Below are positions 6,732-15,340 of a stretch of 64,000 nucleotides of DNA, piece by piece (within the stretch, counting starts at the first letter, position 1; every line of letters begins with the position of its first letter). The DNA is from an uncultured Duodenibacillus sp. GTDB lineage: Bacteria > Pseudomonadota > Gammaproteobacteria > Burkholderiales > Burkholderiaceae_F. The stretch is from assembly GCA_944388865.1 (NCBI GenBank), contig CALXKM010000043.1, positions 1-64,000 of the forward strand, in the 5' to 3' direction. The notes under the pieces were generated by a model. The model saw nothing but the letters and a program-made list of their open reading frames with translations, did no database searches and had not been told where the DNA came from. The position numbers were made by a program, and so were the translations under genes.

Positions 6732-9503
6732 ATGACATATAAGAAAAGAAGTGCAGCTCGGATATTAACACGTACGTCAATTGCTCTGATAGTAGCTTCT
6801 CTGCTTTCAGTCGCCGCTGAGCGGAGTGAAGCTATGGATCGTGATGTAATTTGGATTCAGAATGATACTCCAGATTTGCATGTTGAAGACGACGTTTTAA
6901 ACCTTGGAGCAGGACTAAACGGGAAATATTATCCTATCTTTTATTCGTCTGATGAGCTTTTCTCAATTATCTTTGATAATCAACCCGGAACTGTATTCAT
7001 AACAAAATCGTATTGGAATGAAAGTGCGATAAATGGCTATGATACAACTTCTCTAAATCTCCGTATCGTCAATGGCTCTTTACACATTGATATGTCTGGA
7101 CAGACTCTAGAATCGCAAGGGGTTATCACAATGAATTGGGGTAGCTCTCTTGAGGTTGACGGGGATTTGACTATTCAATACAAAGTGACATCAGATTCTT
7201 TTAGCTATGAATACCCTTATGCAGCTCTAATGGCCGCAGGAGCAAAAGTAAATGTCAAGGGGGACACATTTGTAAGTCTTACAAGAAATAAGATCAGCGA
7301 AGGTTATCAGAGTCTTTGCGGATTGATGTTTGCATACAAAAATGCTAGTGGAGATATTTCGAGATCTATCGAATGGAATTTCGGCAATCAAGGAAATTCT
7401 GGATATCTCAGAATACAAGGAGTAGAAGCGCTGACATCTAATGGCAAAGCGATATCAACAGGAATAGATGCTAGTGATCCACTTTATTTGGGTATAGATG
7501 GCAGCCTTTTGCACGGGGTCATTAATGTAAATCAATCTGCTGAGATACGTAATATCCAAGCTTATACAGGTTCAAGTTCGTCTTTTGCCAGTGCCTATGG
7601 TATTAATACGGCATATACGACAATGCATTTTTACGGTGCAACTATTATTGAAAACATCCACGCAGCCAGTGCCTATGACGCATATGCCATTGGTGCCGAG
7701 GTTGTAGGTGCTGATGTTACTTTTCACGATTCTCTAACGATTCAAAACATTTCCGCTTGGGCTGATGATGCCGTAAATTTCGATCCAGCCTGGACGCATT
7801 GTCCTTCTGGAACCTGCGGGTCAAAACAGACTGCAGCATACGCAATCGGTTCTTATGCCAAAGCCAATGTACAGATAAATCCTGATGCTAAGAAAGACGC
7901 TGTGGTCAAGATCGAAAACGATTTGACCGCTGGTGACGGCGGAAAGATCACTGCAAATTTCACCAATGCGCAGTCACACTTTTACGGAAGCGTTGTGACT
8001 ACGCCTTTGGTAGACAATCTCGGCAGCATTAAGTTGTCGTTTGACGATGGAGCCAATTGGCGACTATCCCAGTCCAACACGCACCCCGTAGATCTGACGC
8101 TCGCCAACAACGCCGCCGTATACCTCAACCAAACCTCTGACGGCAGCACCAAAGAGCTCACGAAAGATAACGCAAACACGCTGACGCTCTCCTCCCTTGA
8201 AGGCAGCAACGCTACCTTCCATCTGTCCACCGCCGTCAATGAACCTTATGGCGACAGCATTCACATCGCTTCCGGCTCAGGAAGCTTCGGCTTGATGGTG
8301 CAAGGAACCGGTGAAGAACCCACAGAAGCTGCCTTAAACCGCGCATTGGTTAGAGACGAAGAAGGAAACATCGGGTTTTCGCTCGCCAACGCCGGCGGCG
8401 TTGTTGATCTCGGCAACTACGTCTACGGCTTGGCAAGCCGTACGGCAAATCAATCCAAAGAGTGGTATTTGACCAATCAAACAACTGACAACCCCGATAT
8501 TGAAGATCCGGATCAGCCCGATGTTCCTGTTGACCCTGATGAGCCGGGCGGAGAAACAGAAGGAGAGGGCGGACATTCTGTTTTGTCGCCGTCAGCGACG
8601 GCTGTTCTTGCACTTGCCGGCAGCGGCGCACAGACTTCGCAGTTTCTCTACGGGCTCTCAGACATCAGAAAGCGCATGGGCGACGTCAGACAAAAAGCTG
8701 CCGCTGGTCTCTACGCCATGGCGCGCGGCGGCAAAAACCGCATCAGCGGCTTTGCTTCGACATCCTTCAAAGATGAATACGGGGCCTTGAGCATCGGCTT
8801 TGACAGAGAGTTTGCCTCAAACTGGATTGCCGGCGCTGTGTTTGAAGCCATTGAAGGCGATCAGACCGTCAGGAGCAACGGCTATAAAGCCGAAGGCGAG
8901 AGTTCAACTCAGGCACTCAAAGGCTATCTTTCCTGGTTCGGCGAGAAGGGGTCGTACGCCGATGTCGTATTTGGCGTGTCGTACTTTGATCAGGACATCA
9001 GCACAAAGATGCTCGACGGCACAGGCGTATCGGGCGGCTTCAGCGGCTGGGGATGGGGTGCTTCCATTGAAGCCGGGCACCAGTTTTTGATGGATTCTGA
9101 TCCGACTTGGTTCATTGAGCCGCAGGTGCAGCTCTCATACTTTCGCGTGCAGGGCGACAGTTTTGCTCTGACAAACGCAATGCGCGTAGATCAAGACGAT
9201 GCCGACAGCCTCACAGGACGACTGGGCCTTGTCGTGGGAAGAACCATCCTGACGGACTCCGGCAGCGGCTGGCAGTTTTCCGTCAAAGGCGGCCTTTCTC
9301 ATGAATTTCTTGATGAGGCCGACATTCATGTCAACGGCGAGCGCTTCACAGGATCGACGCTTGGCACGCGAGGCTACTACGGCGTTGCCTTTGATTGGTA
9401 CGCCAGTGATGCCGTTCGCGTGTTCGGGCAAATCGAACGCGAAGAGGGCGCGCACTACACAAGCGAAATCAATGCCCGCATCGGCGTGAAATACTGCTTC
9501 TAG
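6732..9503 (+). CDS. autotransporter (type Va secretion) outer-membrane protein
   Basis: 923 aa. N-terminal signal sequence (hydrophobic segment about residues 16-30), a long beta-rich passenger, a Pro/Asp/Glu-rich linker near residue 600 (DPDQPDVPVDPDEPGG), then a beta-barrel translocator of about 280 residues ending in the typical aromatic terminus (GVKYCF). Passenger contains many Asn/Ser/Tyr residues and short repeats but no recognised catalytic motif; adhesion is the usual role. DNA coding for residues 1 to about 410 is AT-rich with unusual codon use; from about position 7950 onwards composition matches neighbours, implying a recombined passenger on a resident barrel. Upstream G tract suggests variable expression. 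Confidence 0.88.
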   Translation: MTYKKRSAARILTRTSIALIVASLLSVAAERSEAMDRDVIWIQNDTPDLHVEDDVLNLGAGLNGKYYPIFYSSDELFSIIFDNQPGTVFITKSYWNESAINGYDTTSLNLRIVNGSLHIDMSGQTLESQGVITMNWGSSLEVDGDLTIQYKVTSDSFSYEYPYAALMAAGAKVNVKGDTFVSLTRNKISEGYQSLCGLMFAYKNASGDISRSIEWNFGNQGNSGYLRIQGVEALTSNGKAISTGIDASDPLYLGIDGSLLHGVINVNQSAEIRNIQAYTGSSSSFASAYGINTAYTTMHFYGATIIENIHAASAYDAYAIGAEVVGADVTFHDSLTIQNISAWADDAVNFDPAWTHCPSGTCGSKQTAAYAIGSYAKANVQINPDAKKDAVVKIENDLTAGDGGKITANFTNAQSHFYGSVVTTPLVDNLGSIKLSFDDGANWRLSQSNTHPVDLTLANNAAVYLNQTSDGSTKELTKDNANTLTLSSLEGSNATFHLSTAVNEPYGDSIHIASGSGSFGLMVQGTGEEPTEAALNRALVRDEEGNIGFSLANAGGVVDLGNYVYGLASRTANQSKEWYLTNQTTDNPDIEDPDQPDVPVDPDEPGGETEGEGGHSVLSPSATAVLALAGSGAQTSQFLYGLSDIRKRMGDVRQKAAAGLYAMARGGKNRISGFASTSFKDEYGALSIGFDREFASNWIAGAVFEAIEGDQTVRSNGYKAEGESSTQALKGYLSWFGEKGSYADVVFGVSYFDQDISTKMLDGTGVSGGFSGWGWGASIEAGHQFLMDSDPTWFIEPQVQLSYFRVQGDSFALTNAMRVDQDDADSLTGRLGLVVGRTILTDSGSGWQFSVKGGLSHEFLDEADIHVNGERFTGSTLGTRGYYGVAFDWYASDAVRVFGQIEREEGAHYTSEINARIGVKYCF

Positions 9504-9519
9504 AGGGAATCGACAAGAT

Positions 9520-9561
9520 GCTTTCCTCGTCCGGATGGTCAGGATTTCGGACGAGGAAAGC
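9520..9561 (+). terminator. strong hairpin after the autotransporter
   Basis: Perfect 14-bp arms (9520-9533 and 9548-9561, GCTTTCCTCGTCCG and complement) with a 14-nt loop, 17 nt after the stop codon. No T run follows, so it may stabilise the 3' end instead of terminating. A smaller AAGCCCC/GGGGCTT hairpin lies at 9579-9604. Confidence 0.5.
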
Positions 9562-9672
9562 TGCATTTGCATCTACGAAAGCCCCAGCACAAAGGAAGGG
9601 GCTTGGGAACCGGAGTACAGCAAAATCTGGACTTCCAGCAGAGAAGTTATCGGCAAAGACTTCACCAGTCAA

Positions 9673-9722
9673 TTGGCTCTTAACCTCTGAAATTGAGCAA
9701 AGAGGCCAACCCCCATTTTTTT
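9673..9722 (+). terminator. probable terminator, convergent to ATPase gene
   Basis: TTGGCTCTT (9673-9681) pairs with AAGAGGCCAA (9700-9709) with one bulge, followed by CCCCCA and a T run ending at about 9721. Confidence 0.5.
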
Positions 9723-11085
9723 ACGCATATCCACAGCAAATTTCGTCGACGCTCTTGGCGAGGTCTTCAAGCGACAGCCCTCTAAAGACAATCTCATTGT
9801 CTTTGAGCTCTGCGTGTCGATCAAGGAACGCATGGGCTTTAAGGCGCAGCTTCCCAATGTTGATCTTCTTGGGATTTCGCTTGATTTCAAAAAAGTACAA
9901 AGATTTTGCATCCTGAGCGATGAGGTCGATCTCGTTTTCGCCTTTTCTGTCCCACCAGCTGCCGACCAGAGAAAAACGACTTGAAGCTTTTAATTTCTCA
10001 AGAAAGCATTGTTCGAGAGCGCGGCCGGAGAAGGTTTCATATCGAGCAAGAAAGTCCTCTCTTGCTGCTTTGAAGTTGCCTCGCTCCAACAGGCTCTGAT
10101 TGCCCTGAACAAAGCTAAACCAAAACATCAGATAACGGTCGGTCATCTTGTAGCGGACCTTGCGGTAATTGGGCTCGAGCAGGGGAGAGTTTTTCGAAAT
10201 CATCTCAAATTGACTTTCAAGTCTAGAAAGCGCTCCGCTGATTTGCGTTGGACCGACTAAGTTCTGAAGTTCGTCTCGCTTAGTAATGCCCGAAGCAATC
10301 GCCTGCAGAATCGTTCGGTTGACGTTTGCATCAGCTCGAAACTCATTGGCTAGCAAAATGTCCCCGTCCGAAATAAAAATTGATCCCGGCGCAAAGGCGG
10401 CGTCTGCCATACTCTGAAGACTGAATGCGCTTCGCTCCATCAGGTCCTCAACAAACCACGCCACGCCTCCGGTTAAGGCATAGAGCGCAAGGAGCTCTTC
10501 TGCGCCGCTCTCGGCACTGTAGTCTTTGAGGATTTCCTGCAGCACGTCGATGCCAAAGGGACGAACATGAATAAAGCGATCGACTCTGCCGTAAAGCGGT
10601 TCGCTGTAAGTCTGAAAAATGTTTCTCATGGCAGATGCAGCAGATCCGCTCAGGATTAAGAAAAGCTGAGAGTTCTTCTTTTGCATGTCCCAGAATTTCT
10701 GCACCTCCGACCAGAACGAAGGCTCAATGGCGTTGATGTCCTGGCACTCGTCAATGGCGATGTTGATTCGTCGGTCTTTACCTAGAAAAAGAAGATAGTC
10801 GACAACTTGCGAAAGCCTCTCGCAGTGCGGAGCAAAGGTGATTCCTAGTTCGGTTTTGATGGCTCGCAGCCAGTCTTCAATGAGCTGCTTTTGTGAGACT
10901 CTTGCACAAAAGAGGTAGATGAAGGGGACGTCGGAATTTTGCGCAGCGTGCAGGATAAGTTCAGTCTTTCCAACTCTTCTTCGTCCGGTAATGACGGCAA
11001 GACGAGAGCGGGCATTGGCTTTAACCAAACTCATTTCCTCGGCCAGAGCCTGAAGTTCTTCTTTTCGGTCGTAGTATCGTTTCAT
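9721..11085 (-). CDS. ATP-binding protein, archaeal-type ATPase with DUF234-like C-terminus
   Basis: 454 aa. Walker A GRRRVGKTEL at residues 34-43, Walker B (IAIDECQDI) near 113, a central winged-helix-like region, and a C-terminal part with a PD-(D/E)XK-like signature (NEIDLIAQ then FFEIKRN). Length and order fit the stand-alone ATPases of the DUF234 group, function unknown. No partner gene. A 15-bp-period array of GTTCG/CGAAC half-sites lies 55-90 bp upstream. A short broken relative lies at 53550-53723. Confidence 0.85.
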   Translation of the reverse strand: MKRYYDRKEELQALAEEMSLVKANARSRLAVITGRRRVGKTELILHAAQNSDVPFIYLFCARVSQKQLIEDWLRAIKTELGITFAPHCERLSQVVDYLLFLGKDRRINIAIDECQDINAIEPSFWSEVQKFWDMQKKNSQLFLILSGSAASAMRNIFQTYSEPLYGRVDRFIHVRPFGIDVLQEILKDYSAESGAEELLALYALTGGVAWFVEDLMERSAFSLQSMADAAFAPGSIFISDGDILLANEFRADANVNRTILQAIASGITKRDELQNLVGPTQISGALSRLESQFEMISKNSPLLEPNYRKVRYKMTDRYLMFWFSFVQGNQSLLERGNFKAAREDFLARYETFSGRALEQCFLEKLKASSRFSLVGSWWDRKGENEIDLIAQDAKSLYFFEIKRNPKKINIGKLRLKAHAFLDRHAELKDNEIVFRGLSLEDLAKSVDEICCGYA

Positions 11086-11139
11086 GACATTAGCGTTTTG
11101 AGTGTCGCGAAAAAGGTTATGCTGATTTTATCAAATAGT

Positions 11140-11174
11140 GTTCGCGTCACGAACGTTCGAATTGCGAACGTTCG
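11140..11174. repeat. 15-bp-period palindromic array, operator-like
   Basis: GTTCG-N5-CGAAC occurs twice head to tail and is followed by a third GTTCG (half-sites at 11140, 11150, 11155, 11165 and 11170). It includes the palindromes CGAACGTTCG and GCGAACGTTCGC. The array is in the 336-bp gap between the ATPase gene (minus) and the binding-protein gene (plus); apart from this and the hairpin at 11365 the gap holds nothing I recognise, other than a lone TATAAT at 11337. Confidence 0.6.
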
Positions 11175-11364
11175 CTAAAAGAATATTGTCTACTGGCATG
11201 AATCTTGAGACTTTTCGTGCACGCCTAACAGCCAGAGCTTTAAGATGCGGACAAAGCGGCAAGGAGCAAACAGCACCTGCACAAAATGCCGCGGGCAGGT
11301 AGAAGCAATGCTTCCAGAAGCTCGTGGGCCTCTCTGTATAATGCTTGCTCGTTGTGGATTCAAC

Positions 11365-11393
11365 GGACGATACTTTGCGTCCATTATTTTTTT
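11365..11393 (+). promoter_or_regulatory. small hairpin with T run in binding-protein leader
   Basis: GGACG (11365-11369) pairs with CGTCC (11378-11382) and a T-rich run follows, about 30 nt before the start codon. It downstream of a TATAAT hexamer (11337-11342). Could be an attenuator; weak. Confidence 0.3.
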
Positions 11394-11421
11394 CAAAAAC
11401 AACCAAAAAACCATACCCAAA

Positions 11422-12180
11422 ATGGCATTCAAAAAATTTGTCACGATTGCCTGCGCTGCAGTTGCGATGTTGGGCAGCGTCTGTCAAGAAACTTTTGCAC
11501 GCGATGCTTTGCGCGTCGGCCTTGAGCCCACATTTGCTCCCTTTGAATTCATGAATACCGAGACAAGGGAATTCGTCGGCTACGATATCGATTTGATTCG
11601 CGCGGTGGCCGATAAGGCAGGCTACGACATTGAAGTCGTCAACATGGGGTTTGACGCTTTGATTCCAGCGCTTTCCACCGGCATTGTTGATGTTGTTGCT
11701 TCGGGACTGTCCATCACTGAGGAGCGCGCAAAGCGCGTGGACTTCACCGAACCCTACTACACGGCCGGACTCTCAATGCTCGTCAAAAAGGAAAATGCCG
11801 GGAAGTATCCTGACTTTAAGTCGCTTGCCAACCAGCCGATTGCAGTGCAGATCGGCACCACTGGTGCAGAAAAAGCCAAGTCGATTCCGGGTGCGAAGGT
11901 AACGAGCTTTAATGGAACAAGCGAAGCCTTCATGGCGCTTTCCGTTGGAAGCGTTGCCGCTGTTGTCCATGATCGACCTGTTCTTGCATACTTCTTGAAG
12001 ACCCAGCCGCGTGCTGCCAAAGGCCTGCAGCTGCAGCCTGTCGTTGAAGACGCTCAGCAGTACGGCTTTGCCGTCAAAAAGGGCAACAAAGAACTGCTCG
12101 ACAAGCTCAACAAGGGTTTTGAAGCCGTTCGCAAGGCTGGTGAAGACAAGAGAATTTACGACAAGTGGTTTGCGCAGTAA
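11422..12180 (+). CDS. periplasmic amino-acid-binding protein of an ABC transporter
   Basis: 252 aa. Signal peptide about residues 1-27 (ends ETFA), then a bacterial SBP_bac_3 fold: RVGLEPTFAPFEF at the mature N-terminus, GYDIDLIRAVADKAG, and LSITEERAKRVDFTEPYY, the classic polar amino-acid/opine signature. The start at 11422 was chosen because it begins the signal peptide; no Shine-Dalgarno is visible before it, and longer frames upstream would put 59 unlikely residues in front. No permease or ATPase gene is adjacent, so it must work with a transporter encoded elsewhere. Ligand not predictable. Confidence 0.88.
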   Translation: MAFKKFVTIACAAVAMLGSVCQETFARDALRVGLEPTFAPFEFMNTETREFVGYDIDLIRAVADKAGYDIEVVNMGFDALIPALSTGIVDVVASGLSITEERAKRVDFTEPYYTAGLSMLVKKENAGKYPDFKSLANQPIAVQIGTTGAEKAKSIPGAKVTSFNGTSEAFMALSVGSVAAVVHDRPVLAYFLKTQPRAAKGLQLQPVVEDAQQYGFAVKKGNKELLDKLNKGFEAVRKAGEDKRIYDKWFAQ

Positions 12181-12193
12181 AGTGATCTGCTTC

Positions 12194-12221
12194 AAGCCGG
12201 GGAACAATCTCCGGCTTTTTC
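12194..12221 (+). terminator. rho-independent terminator after binding protein
   Basis: AAGCCGG (12194-12200) pairs with CCGGCTT (12211-12217), followed by TTT. Confidence 0.8.
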
Positions 12222-12312
12222 GCACTTGCGGCTTGCATGCTGCTAGCTCTCATGAGCTCAGCTGCTGATGTTGCCGGAGAGTTCGTTCGCCAAATTTTTG
12301 CAAAAAATTTTC

Positions 12313-13339
12313 TCAGGCATCAAACTCACCGGCGAGGTAAAGCTTTTCTAGATTGTTTCCTGCTCTGATTTCTCGCTGCGTGCGATCGGCAAATGACTTA
12401 ATGGAAGAATTGCCAATTTCAAAACAACAATCAGCTCGAGTGAATCGGTGATCAAGAAGATTGGTATTGTGAGTAGTAACAACAACCTGCTGCTTGAGTT
12501 TTTTCAATAACACAAAAACATCCTCGGCTGTTTTTGAATGATAGAAAGCATCAAAGTCATCAATAAAGACAAAGCTGGCAGACTTAAAAAAGTTTTTCCA
12601 ATAATACAAAACGGCGAGAGCTGATGTGCCGCTTGAAGCTATGTCAAAGAAGGGGAGATTCTTGGCATGCTTGCAGTAGATGGCTGCGGAACCGTCGGGA
12701 TTCGTTAGAGCTTCAAGTTCTTCGCAAACGCCGAATTTATTGAGAAATTTCTCTAAATCTTTGACAAGATTATTGTCGATAATATACCGGTCGATTGCTT
12801 CTGGATGCGAAAAAAATCCGATGAAATTATTTCCATTGTCGGCTCTTCTGAACCAAACCATCTTGTTGACGAAATCCATCAGCCGAGAAATAGGAGAACT
12901 CTTCTTCAAGTTGCTGTTGTTTGCTGCATAGCGCAGGTATGAAGATTGGTCGTTGTAAACATTGTTGAGCTTGTCAAGCCCCCATTGCTGCAAATTCGAA
13001 AAATCTGATCGCTTGGCTTGCAAGTCCCACATGAATACCAGCTTGCCGTTGATGCTCAGCAACTCAGCAGTGATTTTGGTGCTCGATGTCTTCTTATATT
13101 CGTATAGAACCACATCCTCACCGAATTTGAATTTGTAGGAAAACTGAGCAGGTTCGTTGGGATTGTCTGCGTTGAGGTAGTAGCGATAGGCCTGCGGAAT
13201 GCTTACTTTGTCAAATAGGTGCTGCACGATGTCAAACAGTGCAACCCCTAAGTTGCTTTTGCCTGAAGCGTTGGCGCCATAGATGAGAAGTGTTTTCAAG
13301 GCATCTTGCTCTTTCGTTAGGCAATCTCGATTGAACGCA
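12313..13339 (-). pseudogene. AAA_15-type ATPase, 3' part, split by ISL3 insertion
   Basis: C-terminal 340 codons of an ABC-like ATPase of the AAA_15/AAA_21 group: Walker A GANASGKSN, Walker B VFIDDFDAFYH and an H-loop TTHNTNLLD. The first 28 codons lie on the other side of the insertion element at 15042-15126. Removing the element and one copy of the 8-bp duplication restores one open frame of 367 aa reading VRDYAFNRDCLTK across the joint. An ATG inside the element (13416) could drive a chimeric product that lacks the first strand. No RloB/TOPRIM-type partner gene is adjacent, so a defence role is not supported by context. Confidence 0.85.
13332..13339. repeat. target-site duplication, left copy
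   Basis: TGAACGCA, identical to 15042-15049. Eight bp is the usual duplication length for ISL3-family elements. Confidence 0.9.
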
Positions 13340-13345
13340 GGCTCT

Positions 13346-14764
13346 TCAGGAATAATGGGGAAAAGCAAGGGTTTCCCTGATCCCGTTCCAAACAAGTTCC
13401 CAACCACGCTTTGCAAGCTGTTGTTTATGGCGAATGCCTGGGAAAGCTCCCATCAATTTCAGAGTGAAATATTCGAAGTCTCTGAAGCCGTAGGCGATTC
13501 TCTTGATTACCTTGGCCGTGTTGTTCGCGCCTTCGAGGATGTTGGTTCCAAACCTCACCACGCAGGCCGCAGCAATACCCTCGGCACGCCGACGCAGCAT
13601 CCTGCCGAATTTGCGGACCTCGTCAAAGCCATGCTCGTCGGCAATTGCCTCGCACAGTTCAATGCACTCGTTGAGCAAACTCAATGCGCTCTGCTCGCAG
13701 CAAGCCGTCCAGACCGTCTTAAGCTTGGCGGTGACGGCGTAGAGGTCGGCAAACAGTTGGTTGTTTTCGCGCAGCTGTCGTAATCGTTCTTGCCTTCCCG
13801 GAGAAAGCAACTCCGGATCCGTGATGACCAGCCATTCGGCATTCTTTACGCACTCAACGGCGACGGCCCTTGCCTTCTTGTTTTGGGGCAGCTTGCGTTC
13901 CTTGGCTGGAAGATTGCGGTACGCCATGAGTGCCCTTTTGATGGAAAACACCTTCGCGGCTGCCAACACCTGCTTGTTGAGCTGCTGCATCACGTGAAAG
14001 CGGTCGTAGGCAATCTTGGCGTGCGGCAGATTTTCTTTGATGAGCTTTGGGTAGGCGGCATTCATGTCCACCGAAACCGACTCAATTTGTTTATCGATGC
14101 CGAGCTCTTTGAGGTGATCAAAGAACGGCTGCAAATCGACCTGCCGTTTGCCTTCAACAACATGAATGACGGCTCGCTCATCAAGATCCATCACGACCGT
14201 CGCGTATTTGTGCCCCTTGTGAATACTGATCTCATCAATGGCTAGGCGCCGAATACGGGACAGATCCTTTTGCCCGCCATGAGCAAGCTGCAGCGCGGCT
14301 TTGTCGAGATCTTTGATCAGGGCCCAGTCGAGACCCGTGATGCGCGAAACGTCCTCAATGCTGATTCGGTGCCTCAGAAGCTTTTGAACAAAAGCCCCCA
14401 ACTGCTTGGTGACCAGGTGACCTGGCAGAACCCATTGCGGACGATCTTCGGTCTTGGAACAGCCGCAACGGCAGCGCATCCTTCTGGAGGGCACCACTAC
14501 CTTGATGTGACTGCCGGCGGCAATATCCCAGTCGTTGATGAAGAGTTTGCGATCTTTATCCTTCCAGCGATTGCAGTAGGCACCGCAACGAGGACACACC
14601 ACGCCGTTGAGCAATGGCTCAAGCTCAAGCACGCTCAGTGATTTTGTTTCTTCATTGCACTGATATGAAACCAGCCTGTAGCCGGGATAGCGATTGTTGA
14701 AGTAGGCATTAGTAGCGTCTGGGGTTTTGAGATTTGAGCTGTTAGAAGGTACACTGACGGCCAC
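13346..14764 (-). CDS. ISL3-family transposase
   Basis: 472 aa. N-terminal zinc-finger-like cysteines (CPRCGAYC near residue 57 and MRCRCGC near 97), a helix-turn-helix-like middle, then the DDE catalytic domain: first Asp in LAIDEISIHKG, second in SVDMNAAYP, and the acidic residue near NILEGANNTAK close to the C-terminus. Length is usual for the family. Full-length with no internal stops. It overlaps the left terminal repeat of its element, as often seen in compact insertion sequences. Confidence 0.95.
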   Translation of the reverse strand: MAVSVPSNSSNLKTPDATNAYFNNRYPGYRLVSYQCNEETKSLSVLELEPLLNGVVCPRCGAYCNRWKDKDRKLFINDWDIAAGSHIKVVVPSRRMRCRCGCSKTEDRPQWVLPGHLVTKQLGAFVQKLLRHRISIEDVSRITGLDWALIKDLDKAALQLAHGGQKDLSRIRRLAIDEISIHKGHKYATVVMDLDERAVIHVVEGKRQVDLQPFFDHLKELGIDKQIESVSVDMNAAYPKLIKENLPHAKIAYDRFHVMQQLNKQVLAAAKVFSIKRALMAYRNLPAKERKLPQNKKARAVAVECVKNAEWLVITDPELLSPGRQERLRQLRENNQLFADLYAVTAKLKTVWTACCEQSALSLLNECIELCEAIADEHGFDEVRKFGRMLRRRAEGIAAACVVRFGTNILEGANNTAKVIKRIAYGFRDFEYFTLKLMGAFPGIRHKQQLAKRGWELVWNGIRETLAFPHYS

Positions 14765-14869
14765 GGCATCCTCTCTTGGTTTGTATTGTTTGCTATCTCA
14801 AATCTAGCAGGGGGATGCCGTTTTTGTTTGGCTGCATGACCGCAGAAGTTGCAGAAGGCTGCTGAGGCA

Positions 14870-14935
14870 GACTTATCCACAGCCTCGGCCGCTCAGGCTA
14901 CTTACTGGGCTGTAGGCCGAGGCTGTGGGTAAGTC
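14870..14935. repeat. 21-bp inverted repeat inside the insertion sequence
   Basis: Arms 14870-14890 and 14915-14935 match at 20 of 21 positions, with a 24-nt loop. It lies between the transposase start and the right end. Could fold as RNA or cruciform and limit transcription from the flanking gene into the transposase. Confidence 0.7.
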
Positions 14936-14956
14936 GTGCATGGGGACGAGAACAAT

Positions 14957-14990
14957 AACGGGCGCCGTTTATTGCTTTGGCGCCCGTTTT
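14957..14990 (+). terminator. terminator-like hairpin at the end of the insertion sequence
   Basis: AACGGGCGCC (14957-14966) pairs perfectly with GGCGCCCGTT (14979-14988), followed by TT and AAAA. Short T run, so strength is uncertain in either direction. Confidence 0.5.
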
Positions 14991-15041
14991 AAAAGTGGGG
15001 ATGGGTTAACCATGAAGTTTCCCCATTTTTCCTGATGAACC

Positions 15042-15126
15042 TGAACGCATAATCTCTAACACGTTCAAAATCAAGTTCCAGTTCCTTGAACTGTTTGAAA
15101 TTTTTGACTAGTAAACGAAGCAGCAT
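15042..15126 (-). pseudogene. AAA_15-type ATPase, 5' part, cut off by ISL3 insertion
   Basis: First 28 codons of the split ATPase (MLLRLLVKNFKQFKEL and on), the usual N-terminal beta strand of this family. The right copy of the target duplication is at 15042-15049. Read-through would add about 20 residues coded by the element before a stop. Confidence 0.85.
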
Positions 15127-15159
15127 ATGAGAGTTCTTGTTCAATGAAGAGGGCACCAT

Positions 15160-15197
15160 CCGTAAAAATTTTACGGCAATTGCAAGCTTGCGCAAGC
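15160..15197. promoter_or_regulatory. palindromes upstream of the split ATPase
   Basis: CCGTAAAA-A-TTTTACGG (15160-15176, perfect 8-bp arms) and, overlapping each other, GCAAGCTTGC (15182-15191) and GCTTGCGCAAGC (15186-15197). They lie 34 bp upstream of the ATG at 15126. Confidence 0.5.
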
Positions 15198-15340
15198 CTT
15201 GCTGGTCCATGTCTGAGGCTTCAATGCCGCAGATAAACTTTCAATCAGTTTGAATGCGGCCTTCAAGAGAACGTCTTTCGAGCCTTTGCCGCAAACAGCG
15301 TATAGTCCCACCAAAGGACAGTACTTTTTTGGTTGGCGCC

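Larger units (their letters stand above)
13340..15041 (-). mobile_element. complete ISL3-family insertion sequence, 1702 bp
   Basis: Bounded by 24-bp terminal inverted repeats (13340-13363 and 15018-15041, 21 of 24 matching) and flanked by perfect 8-bp duplications. Carries one transposase gene on the minus strand whose stop codon lies inside the left repeat. The region upstream of the transposase holds a long hairpin and a terminator-like stem. All parts are intact, so it may be active. Confidence 0.95.

Noticed and set aside
12313-13416. Intact 367-aa ATPase starting inside the insertion sequence
   Set aside because: Its first 24 residues come from the ISL3 element end; the true 5' part is on the other side of the element.
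12313-15126. PARIS-like or RloC-type defence system
   Set aside because: Only the ATPase is present and it is split; no TOPRIM, RloB or toxin partner is adjacent.
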